The notes under the pieces are model-generated. The model was not told the origin of the DNA. It was given only the letters and a program-made list of their open reading frames with translations, and did not search any database. This document shows positions 27,109-35,616 of a DNA stretch of 64,000 nt, piece after piece. This stretch comes from Nitrospira sp. Its GTDB lineage: Bacteria > Nitrospirota > Nitrospiria > Nitrospirales > Nitrospiraceae. Both the position numbers and the translations under genes were made by a program. The stretch spans positions 4,194,179-4,258,178 of the forward strand of contig CP126121.1 in assembly GCA_030123625.1 (NCBI GenBank), in the 5' to 3' direction. Numbering within the stretch: the stretch's first letter is position 1; the number at the start of each line of letters is the position of its first letter.

Positions 27109-27704
27109 TGCGGATTACGAAGGTCTATACCAGAACAGGCGATGCAGGGAAAACGCGATTGGCCGGCGGACAGCAAGTATGGAAGGACAGTTTGCGCGTC
27201 GAAGCCTACGGCGTCGTCGATGAACTCAATGCGTCGGTCGGGGTGGTGCGGGTCATCAATGCCGACATGAAAGAGGAATCCATAGCGGCACAACAACTCG
27301 AAGACGAGTTGCGTTGGGTGCAAAATAAACTGTTCGACGTCGGGAGCATTCTCGCCACGGCGCCGGGTCAGATGTTCAAGAACATGCCGCAAGTAGTGGC
27401 GCAGGATGTGTTGCGCTTGGAGAAATTGATGGATCGCTGCCAAAAAGATCTCGAGCCGCTCAGAGAGTTCATCCTGCCGGGTGGCGGGAAAGTGTCGGGT
27501 TTTCTCCATCAGGCCAGGACGATTTGCCGCCGGGCTGAACGGGTATGCATCGCTTTGTCAAAAGTCGAGCCGGTCGATCCGGCGATCATCAAGTTTCTCA
27601 ATCGGCTGAGCGATGCGCTGTTCGTCTTGGGTCGCTGGGTGGCCAAGACACAGGGTGAACCGGAATTCTTATGGGAACGCGATGTCGCAAAGAAAGTCGA
27701 GTAA
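27108..27704 (+). CDS. pduO: PduO-type ATP:cob(I)alamin adenosyltransferase
   Basis: The 198-residue helical-bundle protein begins with the diagnostic VYTRTGDAGKTRLAGGQQVWKDSLRVEAYGVVDELNASVG and has the later PGGGKVSGFLHQARTICRRAER. It adenosylates cob(I)alamin, the same chemistry as CobO with a different fold. GGGGAG lies upstream, and its ATG overlaps the bluB stop by one base. PduO enzymes often serve salvage or deliver cofactor to adenosylcobalamin-dependent enzymes. Confidence 0.93.
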   Translation: MRITKVYTRTGDAGKTRLAGGQQVWKDSLRVEAYGVVDELNASVGVVRVINADMKEESIAAQQLEDELRWVQNKLFDVGSILATAPGQMFKNMPQVVAQDVLRLEKLMDRCQKDLEPLREFILPGGGKVSGFLHQARTICRRAERVCIALSKVEPVDPAIIKFLNRLSDALFVLGRWVAKTQGEPEFLWERDVAKKVE

Positions 27705-28242
27705 ACGTCGACCGGCGCGACGAGCACACAGCCGCATCATTCTCGTGCTTGGCGGAGCATCGTCAGGCAAAAGTGCGGCCGCTCTCCAGTTGGCCGGCTC
27801 ACGAGGGCCGCGTGCCTTCGTCGCCACGGGGCAGGGGTTGGATGATGAAATGGCGGCACGAATCGCTCGGCACCAGGCCGCACGTTCAGCGGATTGGGAG
27901 ACGGTTGAAGAGCCGCTCGAAGTGGAGGCATGGTTTGCCAAGCAGGGGCCTCGGTACCGGGCGATTCTCTTCGATTGCGTCACACTGTGGTTGAGTAATC
28001 TGGTCGGAACCGGCCTCAACGAATCTGACGTTCCGGCGCGAGTTGGAATGCTTTTGCAGACGATGCGGATTGCAGCGGCCCAGGTCATCATCGTCAGCAA
28101 TGAGCTAGGGTTCGGTCTGGTTCCGACGGAGCCGTCGGCACGAGCATTTCGTGACCTTGCCGGGCGGGTGAATCAGCAGATCGCCATCGAGGCAGATGAA
28201 GTGCATCTGGTCGTCAGCGGGTTACCGTTTCGCCTGAAATGA
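27682..28242 (+). CDS. cobU: Adenosylcobinamide kinase / guanylyltransferase
   Basis: The 186-residue protein contains the P-loop VLGGASSGKSAAA, the DCVTLWLSNL motif and VSNELGFGLVPTEPSARAFRDLAGRVNQQIA, which identify CobU. It phosphorylates adenosylcobinamide and adds GMP. The start at 27682 lies inside the end of the PduO gene (23-base overlap). A basic leader of about 17 residues precedes the P-loop. Confidence 0.93.
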   Translation: MSQRKSSKRRPARRAHSRIILVLGGASSGKSAAALQLAGSRGPRAFVATGQGLDDEMAARIARHQAARSADWETVEEPLEVEAWFAKQGPRYRAILFDCVTLWLSNLVGTGLNESDVPARVGMLLQTMRIAAAQVIIVSNELGFGLVPTEPSARAFRDLAGRVNQQIAIEADEVHLVVSGLPFRLK

Positions 28243-28256
28243 ATAGAGGAGCTGTC

Positions 28257-29309
28257 ATGTCGATACAGGAGGTGTGCCGCCGAATTCAACCTCTCGATGC
28301 GAGTCTGCACGGGAAAGCACAAGCCCGATTGGATCGGCTGACCAAGCCGCTCGGTAGTCTCGGACGTCTTGAGGAATTGGCGGCGTCCTACGTCGCCATC
28401 ACCGGCGAACTGAAGCCGCATATTCCGCGTGGTGTCGTATTTACCTTTGCAGCCGATCATGGAGTGGCTGTTGAAGGAGTGAGCGCCTATCCGCGGGAGG
28501 TCACTCCTCAAATGGTATTGAATTTTCTGCGAGGTGGTGCCGGTGTGAATGTGTTGGCCAATCATGCAGGCGTGAGCGTGCGAGTAGTGGATATCGGCGT
28601 CGATCATGAGTTCGGCACCGTGCCCGGTCTTCTCGCTCGAAAAATCATGAAGGGCACGCGCAATCTGGCGGTTGAATCGGCGATGACACGCAGTCAAGCG
28701 GAGCAGGCTGTGATGGTCGGAGTAGAACTGGCGACAGAAGCCGTGCGAGAGGGCGTCGGGCTGATCGGCACCGGTGAGATGGGCATCGGCAATACGACAC
28801 CCAGTGCCGCCATCACGGCGGTGATGACTGATCGTTCTGCAGCAGAGGTGACTGGACGTGGGACCGGCATTGACGAATCGGCCCGTATGCACAAGGCGGC
28901 ATTGATACGGCAGGCGTTGGAACTGCATCGCCCGAATCCGGCAGACCCGCTTGACGTCTTGGCGAAGGTCGGAGGACTGGAAATCGGGGGATTGGCCGGG
29001 CTGATGCTCGGGGCGGCAGCGACTCGGGTGCCTATTGTGTTGGATGGATTCATCACTGGCGCGGCGGCGCTGATTGCTGTTGCACTTCAGCCCTTGTGCC
29101 GCCAGTATCTCATTGCCTCCCATCTCTCGGTCGAGCAGGGCCATCGCATCGTCTTGGACCATCTGAGATTGAAACCGCTGTTGGACCTCGACTTGCGCCT
29201 TGGCGAGGGCACAGGAACCTGTTTAGGAATGGATCTGGTCTGTGCGGCGATCAAGATCTATACGGAGATGGCGACATTCGACGAAGCCGGTGTGTCCGAC
29301 AAGGCGTAA
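28257..29309 (+). CDS. cobT: Nicotinate-nucleotide:dimethylbenzimidazole phosphoribosyltransferase
   Basis: The 350-residue protein has CobT hallmarks: LTKPLGSLGRLEELA, FAADHGVAVEGVSAYP and GEMGIGNTTPSAAI. It makes alpha-ribazole phosphate from the lower-ligand base. The ATG at 28257 has GAGGAG eight bases upstream; an earlier ATG at 28239 overlaps the cobU stop and is a less likely alternative. A long frame on the opposite strand here is only a shadow of this gene. Confidence 0.95.
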   Translation: MSIQEVCRRIQPLDASLHGKAQARLDRLTKPLGSLGRLEELAASYVAITGELKPHIPRGVVFTFAADHGVAVEGVSAYPREVTPQMVLNFLRGGAGVNVLANHAGVSVRVVDIGVDHEFGTVPGLLARKIMKGTRNLAVESAMTRSQAEQAVMVGVELATEAVREGVGLIGTGEMGIGNTTPSAAITAVMTDRSAAEVTGRGTGIDESARMHKAALIRQALELHRPNPADPLDVLAKVGGLEIGGLAGLMLGAAATRVPIVLDGFITGAAALIAVALQPLCRQYLIASHLSVEQGHRIVLDHLRLKPLLDLDLRLGEGTGTCLGMDLVCAAIKIYTEMATFDEAGVSDKA

Positions 29310-29314
29310 TATGT

Positions 29315-30079
29315 ATGGGAACCGTGGCCCGTCCATTTATCTTTGCCTGGCATTTTTTAACGACGATCTCCTTAAGCAGGATTCATCACGAACCCACGGC
29401 ACCGGAGCTGGCCGCCTCGATGGCATGGTATCCGGTCGTCGGCTTGCTGATCGGAGGCGGGCTCATCGTGGCTGATTCGGGATTGACCGCGGTGTTATCG
29501 CCTGCCGTCGTGAATGTGCTGCTGATCGTCCTGTTGGTGCTGTTGACTCGGGGGCTTCATCAGGACGGGCTGGCCGACACATTGGATGGATTAGCGGGCG
29601 GCCGTACGCCGGCGGAACGGCTTTCGATCATGCGTGATCCGCGCATCGGTGCGATCGGCGCGACGGGCCTCTTTCTCTCGCTGATTCTCCGGTATGCCGG
29701 GTTGATGGTGCTGCCGCATGAGTTGCGGCTCCCCGCTGTGCTCTGCATGCCGGCGATGGGACGTTGGGCGATGGTCACGCTGGCTTGGATGTCGCCCTAT
29801 GCCAGAATGGAAGGAGGATTGGCGGCGCCGTTCCTCTCCCATCTATCGTGGCGGCACGTTGCCATGTCCACGGTGGCTTTGACAATGGCACTGGCAACCG
29901 GTTTCGGAGCAGTGGGTGCATGTTTGGTCCTCCTGGCCGGCACTCTGATTATCCTTGTCGGGTGGAGAGCCTGCCATCGTTGGTTCGGTGGGATCACCGG
30001 AGATACGCTTGGGGCGGCCAACGAAGTGATCGAGATTCTCTTCCTGCTGTTCGTTCCTCTCTTGCTCCGGTTACCATGA
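29315..30079 (+). CDS. cobS: Adenosylcobinamide-GDP ribazoletransferase (cobalamin synthase)
   Basis: The 254-residue protein is an integral membrane enzyme with about six to seven hydrophobic segments and the catalytic-loop signature RGLHQDGLADTLDGLAGG. It joins adenosylcobinamide-GDP and alpha-ribazole phosphate in the last stage of nucleotide-loop assembly. It ends in an ATGA overlap with cbiB. Confidence 0.95.
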   Translation: MGTVARPFIFAWHFLTTISLSRIHHEPTAPELAASMAWYPVVGLLIGGGLIVADSGLTAVLSPAVVNVLLIVLLVLLTRGLHQDGLADTLDGLAGGRTPAERLSIMRDPRIGAIGATGLFLSLILRYAGLMVLPHELRLPAVLCMPAMGRWAMVTLAWMSPYARMEGGLAAPFLSHLSWRHVAMSTVALTMALATGFGAVGACLVLLAGTLIILVGWRACHRWFGGITGDTLGAANEVIEILFLLFVPLLLRLP

Positions 30080-31032
30080 CCGGCGGCGAACTCTTCATAG
30101 CGTCCACGCTTGATGCGATATGTGGCGATCCCCGCTGGCTGCCGCATCCGGTCCGTGTGATGGGGAGGTGCATTACCTGGCTCGATCACCGAGTACGAAT
30201 GACCTGCCGGAGTGGGACGAGCCTTCGCTTCGCGGGAGTCTGTCTGGCCGGAGGATTGCCGATTATGATGTATTGTCTCGGCGCCGTCGTGATTGAAGAG
30301 GCCGAACGTTTTGCGGCATGGCTAGGGTCGGTCCTGTCGATTGGATTGGCTTCGACGACGCTGGCCGCGCGGGATCTATGGGATCATGTCCGTGCGGTGA
30401 ATGGTCCGCTTGACGCCGGCGATCTCCCGGCTGCACGCCGGTCCGTCGCCATGATCGTCGGCCGAGACACGGCGGAGCTGTCCGAATCCGAGGTGGCCCG
30501 CGCGACGGTGGAAACGGTCGCGGAAAGCGCGGCGGACGGCGTGATTGCTCCGCTGTTTTATTTGGCCGTCGGCGGCGCCCCATTGGCCTTGGCCTATAAG
30601 GCCATCAACACTCTGGATTCGATGATCGGTCACCAAGACCAGCGCTATGCGGATTTTGGATGGGCATCGGCCCGGCTCGACGACCTGACCAACTGGATTC
30701 CGGCTCGCATAACGGCGGTCTTGCTCATTGTTGGTGCCGGATTGACCACCGGGCGACTGAAAGAGGTCCGCAATGGATGGGAGGTGTTTCGTCGTGACGG
30801 GAGCAAACATCCCAGTCCCAACAGCGGTAGACCCGAAGCGGCCATGGCAGGGATCTTAGGAGTAAAATTGGGAGGCACCAACTTCTATGACGGCATCGCA
30901 CAAGAACGCCCCGTTCTGGGCCAAGAAGGACGGGACGCTGGACCAGGCGACATCATGTCGGCAGTGAAAGTCATGGTAGCAGCCTCTGCGCTAGGTGTCT
31001 CTCTAGCCGTAGGTTTCAGATGCCTCGCCTGA
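30076..31032 (+). CDS. cbiB: Adenosylcobinamide-phosphate synthase
   Basis: The 318-residue membrane protein shows the family start DAICGDPRWLPHPVRVMGR and the conserved end PSPNSGRPEAAMAGILGVKLGG. It attaches aminopropanol phosphate to adenosylcobyric acid. It overlaps cobS by four bases and the decarboxylase gene by 13, so the three are tightly coupled. In the Pseudomonas naming system it is CobD; I use cbiB to avoid confusion with the next gene. Confidence 0.95.
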   Translation: MTGGELFIASTLDAICGDPRWLPHPVRVMGRCITWLDHRVRMTCRSGTSLRFAGVCLAGGLPIMMYCLGAVVIEEAERFAAWLGSVLSIGLASTTLAARDLWDHVRAVNGPLDAGDLPAARRSVAMIVGRDTAELSESEVARATVETVAESAADGVIAPLFYLAVGGAPLALAYKAINTLDSMIGHQDQRYADFGWASARLDDLTNWIPARITAVLLIVGAGLTTGRLKEVRNGWEVFRRDGSKHPSPNSGRPEAAMAGILGVKLGGTNFYDGIAQERPVLGQEGRDAGPGDIMSAVKVMVAASALGVSLAVGFRCLA

Positions 31033-32135
31033 AGAAACTCGTGCATGGCGGGGATATCTACGGTGCCGCACGAGAACTGAACCGCGATCCCGCCGAGATT
31101 CTTGATTTCAGCGCCAGCATCAACCCGCTGGGGCCCTCTTCGCAAGTCTGGAAAGCCATCACGGCGTCCAGGCATCTGTTGAACCACTATCCCGATCCCC
31201 ATTGTTGGGATCTACGGCAGGCGCTGGCCGAGTTCTGGCATATCGATCCGGAACAGATCGTGATCGGTAATGGTTCCACGGAGTTGATCGATGTGCTTCC
31301 ACGTGCATTGGGCCTTCATCGGCTCCTCGTCGTCCAGCCTACCTTTTCCGAATATGCCGCTGCGGTGGGACGAGCGGGAGGACAAGCCATCCCGCTCTAT
31401 GCGAGCCGAAGCCGTCAGTACGCTCTTCCGATTGAACGTCTCCGCCAAATGATGGAAACGGGACGAAGCGACGGCCGTTCCATTGATGGAATCGTCATCT
31501 GCCATCCCAATAGCCCGACAGGACAAGCCTGCTCAGCCGATGATATCGCGCGGGTAGCCTCCATCGCCAGGCGGCAAGGTCTTTGGCTAATGATCGACGA
31601 AGCCTTTGCCGACTATTGTCCAGAGCGATCTGTCCTCCCGCATGCGGCGTCCTGGCCGCATGTCGTCGTCTTACGCAGCATGACCAAATTCTATGCCTTG
31701 CCGGGACTGCGTGTGGGATATGCAGTGGCAACGCTTACCGTTGCCAGGCGATTGCGACGGCAGTTGCCGCCTTGGTCAATCAGTATGATGGGACAGATTG
31801 CTGCATTGGCTGCTCTCAGCGATGCGGCACATGCACAAAAAAGTCTGAGATTTATGGAGCGAGAGCGCGAACGGTTGAAAAGATTGTTTGCTGCCTTGCC
31901 GGGCTGTTCAGTGTTGCCGACATATGCCAATTATTTCCTCATGGAATTGCCTCGTGGGTGGCACGCGCGCGAAGTGGTCGAGCAATTGCGAAATGAGGGG
32001 CTGTTGATTCGGGACTGTTCATCCGTTCCCGGATGCAACACTCGTTCTATCCGACTTGCCGTACGATCTCCGCAAGAGAACGACCGGCTCATCCAAGCCT
32101 TATCGAACCTCATTCACCACGAAGTGTTGCAATGA
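31020..32135 (+). CDS. cobD: L-threonine-O-3-phosphate decarboxylase (PLP)
   Basis: The 371-residue fold-type I aminotransferase-like protein has VHGGDIYGAARELN and DFSASINPLGPS near the start, CHPNSPTGQ, and the PLP lysine in LRSMTKFYALPGLRVGY. It makes aminopropanol phosphate, the linker that CbiB uses. The sequence family overlaps with HisC, but the N-terminal HGGD pattern and the operon context settle the call. A cysteine-rich C-terminal extension found in some fused versions is absent. Confidence 0.93.
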   Translation: MPRLKKLVHGGDIYGAARELNRDPAEILDFSASINPLGPSSQVWKAITASRHLLNHYPDPHCWDLRQALAEFWHIDPEQIVIGNGSTELIDVLPRALGLHRLLVVQPTFSEYAAAVGRAGGQAIPLYASRSRQYALPIERLRQMMETGRSDGRSIDGIVICHPNSPTGQACSADDIARVASIARRQGLWLMIDEAFADYCPERSVLPHAASWPHVVVLRSMTKFYALPGLRVGYAVATLTVARRLRRQLPPWSISMMGQIAALAALSDAAHAQKSLRFMERERERLKRLFAALPGCSVLPTYANYFLMELPRGWHAREVVEQLRNEGLLIRDCSSVPGCNTRSIRLAVRSPQENDRLIQALSNLIHHEVLQ

Positions 32136-32854
32136 AGGGAACTTCCAGACATGTCCGCACTAGGCATCAAGTGATTGGACGCACGCTCGTGATCCATCTC
32201 GGAGGTCGGAGGCGTGTCCTTTCATCTGCGCCGCAGGGTGGTGGATTCAGATGTGCTTCGCACATCATCAATCATCAAGTTGACGTGAACCCCAATATGA
32301 ATGGACACTTCCCCGATCCAGCTCGCTTTCTACGAGGGCTGGCTTCACAACTCAGCATTGGTGACCACACTGTCGGACTCATGACTGCCGTACCAATGAC
32401 ACAGCTTGCCACGTCCCAAGTATCCGCAGAGGGACTCTGGGTAGAATGTTTCGCCACAGTGGGGGTTACGAATGCGGTCCGTGCCGGGCAGTGGCCACTG
32501 ATTCTCAGTTCTCGAAAGATAACACATTCGACGAGAGTCGGAACGATCAATCTCATCCTGATCACGAATGGCAGTCTCTCGGCCTCCGCCATGGTCGGCG
32601 CGGTGCAGGTTGCTACAGAGGCAAAGACAGGGGTCTTGCGTGACCACACCATACCGAGTTGGAAAGGCAGAGATCTTGCGACTGGGACAGGGACCGATGC
32701 GGTTGTCATTGCATGCCGCTTGCGCGGTGAGGGGCCGCTGCATACTTACAGCGGAACCCACACTATTATGGGCGCACTAGTCGGAAGAGCGGTCTCAAAT
32801 TGTGTCTCCCTCGGTTTAGCCAAGGCACGGAAGTGGCCGAGGATTCGTCGATGA
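32132..32854 (+). CDS. cbiZ: Adenosylcobinamide amidohydrolase
   Basis: The 240-residue protein shows the CbiZ pattern: VLSSAPQGGGFRCASHIINHQV, GLMTAVPMTQL, TVGVTNAVRAG, INLILITNGSLSASAMVGAVQVATEAKT and TGTGTDAVVIAC. CbiZ removes the aminopropanol side of cobinamide or of pseudo-cobamides to give cobyric acid, letting the cell rebuild scavenged cobamides with its own lower ligand. It overlaps cobD and cobQ through ATGA junctions. Confidence 0.93.
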   Translation: MKGTSRHVRTRHQVIGRTLVIHLGGRRRVLSSAPQGGGFRCASHIINHQVDVNPNMNGHFPDPARFLRGLASQLSIGDHTVGLMTAVPMTQLATSQVSAEGLWVECFATVGVTNAVRAGQWPLILSSRKITHSTRVGTINLILITNGSLSASAMVGAVQVATEAKTGVLRDHTIPSWKGRDLATGTGTDAVVIACRLRGEGPLHTYSGTHTIMGALVGRAVSNCVSLGLAKARKWPRIRR

Positions 32855-34380
32855 CGGCGAGAGCCCTTGCAATTCTTGGTACCGGCTCGGATGTAGGGAA
32901 AAGTTTGATCACGGCCGGAATCTGTCGCCTGCTTCGTCGGAACGGTGTCCGAGTGGCACCATTCAAAGCCCAAAACATGTCGTTGAATTCGTTCGTCACT
33001 CCTCACGGTCATGAAATCGGACGAGCTCAAGCCCTTCAGGCAGAGGCCTGCGGGATTTCACCGCATGTTGATATGAATCCGATTCTCCTCAAGCCGGAAT
33101 CCGACAATTGCTCACAGATCATTGTCCTTGGCAAGGTGTTGGGAAAACGTGAGGCATCGGCGTACTTCGGCGACCGGCAAGGACTCTGGTCTGTGGTCGA
33201 AGAAAGCTACGCTCGGTTGGCTAGTCAGTACGAAGTACTCGTGATTGAGGGGGCAGGCAGTGCGGCAGAAGTCAACCTCCGTGAGCATGATCTGGTCAAT
33301 TGGCCGGTCGTCAAACTGTCCGATGCGCAGGTCCTACTGGTGGCCGATATCGATCGGGGCGGGGTCTTTGCGCAAGTTCTGGGAACCTTAGATTTATTGG
33401 GACCTGACGAGCGCGCCAGAGTCTGTGGCGTCATCATCAATAAATTCCGTGGTGATGCCAAGTTATTTGCCGACGGGGTGAGGTTCTTGAAAGCACGAAG
33501 CGGGCTGCCGGTGTTGGGTGTTGTGCCGTTTCTTCGCGATCTGATGATCGATCAAGAAGATAGCCTCGATCTCAGGCAGCATTCACAAACAAGTTTTGTA
33601 TCCGACCGAGTCAATATTGCCGTCATTTTGCTGCCGCATATGAGCAACTTTACCGATTTTAATATGTTGGCGTCGGAAACAGATGTTGCCTTGAAATATG
33701 TCGCCTTCCCATCCACGCTTGCCGAAGCCGACGTCGTGATAATTCCCGGTAGCAAAAATACCCTGGCAGATCTCGCCTATTTGAAGGACAAAGGATATGT
33801 CCCTGCATTGGATAATCATTTGCGCAATGGGCGAGAACTGATCGGTATTTGTGGCGGCTATCAAATGCTCGGCCGAACAATCTCGGATCCTTGCGCGGTC
33901 GAGCAAGGTGGAATGAGCGGTGGACTCGGCTACTTGAATACAGAAACGGAGCTCACGCAAGCAAAATGCACCACGCAAGTGGAAGCTAGCTTGGAAAATG
34001 TTTTTGTGGGCGGTCAGCTGGTGCGGGGATATCAAATTCATATGGGCGTCACGCGACGCGTGAACGAACTTCCCTGTTTTAGAGTTCGCCACCGTCATTC
34101 AGCACTGAGGGAGGAAACTCGCCTCTCGAACGCTATGAAAGAAGAAGAGTTCGATGGAGCCATTGGAAAAGACGGTCTTGTGTGGGGCACGTACATCCAT
34201 GGTGTGTTTGATGAGCCTGGCTTTCGTCGTGTCTGGCTCAATCGCGCTCGTATGAGGAAAAAGCTTCCCCCTCTTGATATTCAGGCTTCGAAATCGGTGA
34301 CCTCTCGATTGCAGGGTGAACTCGATCGGTGGGCCGATCATCTATCGAGCAATGTCGACCTGTCCGATCTTCTTCGATGA
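32851..34380 (+). CDS. cobQ: Cobyric acid synthase
   Basis: The 509-residue protein has the N-terminal ATP domain (LGTGSDVGKSLITAGICRLL, then FKAQNMSLNS, typical of CobQ rather than CobB). Its C-terminal amidotransferase domain has the nucleophile in LIGICGGYQMLGR. It amidates four side chains of the corrin. It is the last gene of the cobalamin run, with about 270 non-coding bases after it. Confidence 0.95.
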   Translation: MTARALAILGTGSDVGKSLITAGICRLLRRNGVRVAPFKAQNMSLNSFVTPHGHEIGRAQALQAEACGISPHVDMNPILLKPESDNCSQIIVLGKVLGKREASAYFGDRQGLWSVVEESYARLASQYEVLVIEGAGSAAEVNLREHDLVNWPVVKLSDAQVLLVADIDRGGVFAQVLGTLDLLGPDERARVCGVIINKFRGDAKLFADGVRFLKARSGLPVLGVVPFLRDLMIDQEDSLDLRQHSQTSFVSDRVNIAVILLPHMSNFTDFNMLASETDVALKYVAFPSTLAEADVVIIPGSKNTLADLAYLKDKGYVPALDNHLRNGRELIGICGGYQMLGRTISDPCAVEQGGMSGGLGYLNTETELTQAKCTTQVEASLENVFVGGQLVRGYQIHMGVTRRVNELPCFRVRHRHSALREETRLSNAMKEEEFDGAIGKDGLVWGTYIHGVFDEPGFRRVWLNRARMRKKLPPLDIQASKSVTSRLQGELDRWADHLSSNVDLSDLLR

Positions 34381-34648
34381 AGTAGTCTTCTCTGCATTCG
34401 TCAAGTTCATCCCCGCACTCGTTCCCGCATCAGCATTCACATTCACCCACCTCGTACAAATAAATGTCGATATTCACCGTTTTCTTGCCAACCATCAACA
34501 AGTCGTTACACTGCTTGAGAACAGCACGAATCGGATTTGTAAGGATACGGACACATACCTTGGACGCGAGCATGTCGCCGGTGTCGCATGTCCAGTATGA
34601 CCTATTGTGCATGAAGAATGGATTTATTGATGAGAGGGGAAGGGGTGT

Positions 34649-35011
34649 ATGAGCAAAATCATGGTTGTCGATGACTCGTACGCAGAACTGCAGTTGATCG
34701 AGTCGTATCTGAAGGCTGCCCAACACACCGTGGTCTCGTTTTCAACCGCAGATGGGTTGGAGGACAAAATCGCCTCTGAAAAACCGGACCTCATCGTCTT
34801 GGATGTGGTCATGCCGGGCCGCAATGGATTTCAGGCATGCAGGGATTTGAAAACCGATGCTCGCTTCAAGAGCATTCCGATTGTGCTCTGCACCTCGAAG
34901 GGACAAGAAAGCGACAAGTTTTGGGGGCAGCAACAGGGAGCCAATGGACATGTGGTGAAGCCCTTCAAATCGGAGGACCTCCTGCAAGCTGTGAAGCTTG
35001 CACTACGCTGA
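34649..35011 (+). CDS. Single-domain response regulator (CheY/PilG-H type)
   Basis: The 120-residue receiver has the acidic pair D8-D9, the phospho-acceptor Asp52 in LIVLDVVMP, a conserved CTS switch region and Lys104 in VVKPF. It has no output domain, so it should act by binding a partner, as CheY or PilG/PilH do. GAGGGGAAGGGG precedes the ATG. It opens the chemosensory cluster. Confidence 0.9.
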   Translation: MSKIMVVDDSYAELQLIESYLKAAQHTVVSFSTADGLEDKIASEKPDLIVLDVVMPGRNGFQACRDLKTDARFKSIPIVLCTSKGQESDKFWGQQQGANGHVVKPFKSEDLLQAVKLALR

Positions 35012-35041
35012 GGGAGCCGATACCGCGCGGACCGCGACACG

Positions 35042-35551
35042 ATGATTGCCATAGATGAGTTGCCTCAACTTCATTCGGACTCAGTCCCAGCACAGACACG
35101 ATCCACCGAATCATTGAGGGTTTGCCTGGTCGCACTGGGAGAAGAAACCTTCGCCATAGACTTACGCCAAGTCGTCGAGGTCTTCGTGCCTGAATCGATT
35201 ACGCCTGTGCCAGGGATGTCTGCTGCATTGGTCGGTGTCACCAATCTACGTGGAACCATCGTTCCTCTTGCGGATGTGAGGGCCGTTTTGGGCATATCCG
35301 CTTCCGGCCTTCCGAAATACGCGGTGATTATTCGTCATGGGACTCAACGAGTCGGTATTCTAGTCGAAAACGTACCGGAAATTCGCACGATTCCATCTGA
35401 CGATCTCGTGACCACTTCGGTTCGCACTGCGACCGAAAGCCTCCCCCTGTTCTCTGGGTTCGTCAAAACCGACAAGAAACCCAGCGCCATATTAGAAATG
35501 TCGCGACTGTTGGCGTCCATAGAAAGGACGACCAATGATCAGAATCCATAA
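35042..35551 (+). CDS. cheW: CheW-type adaptor protein
   Basis: The 169-residue protein has a full CheW fold: LRVCLVALGEETFAIDLRQVVEVF, a GVTNLRGTIVPLADVRAVLG segment and a second beta subdomain ending ILEMSRLLASIE. It should link the receptor at 35617 to the CheA kinase. It is the first of three CheW-like genes in the cluster and the only one with all family landmarks clear. Confidence 0.9.
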   Translation: MIAIDELPQLHSDSVPAQTRSTESLRVCLVALGEETFAIDLRQVVEVFVPESITPVPGMSAALVGVTNLRGTIVPLADVRAVLGISASGLPKYAVIIRHGTQRVGILVENVPEIRTIPSDDLVTTSVRTATESLPLFSGFVKTDKKPSAILEMSRLLASIERTTNDQNP

Positions 35552-35616
35552 CGTCATATTTGATGATTGAGCCGACAAGGTAAGCCCTATCACGAGCAGT
35601 GAGCAGGAGGACAATC

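Noticed and set aside
28173-29162. Long open frame (329 codons) on the minus strand opposite cobT
   Set aside because: It lies wholly over cobT and neighbours, is rich in Arg, His, Ser and Gln without domain pattern, and has no ribosome site. It is a shadow of the high-GC coding strand.
34381-34648. A gene in the gap between cobQ and the chemosensory cluster
   Set aside because: Short frames exist on both strands but none has a ribosome site or protein-like composition. I see only the likely promoter region of the cluster.
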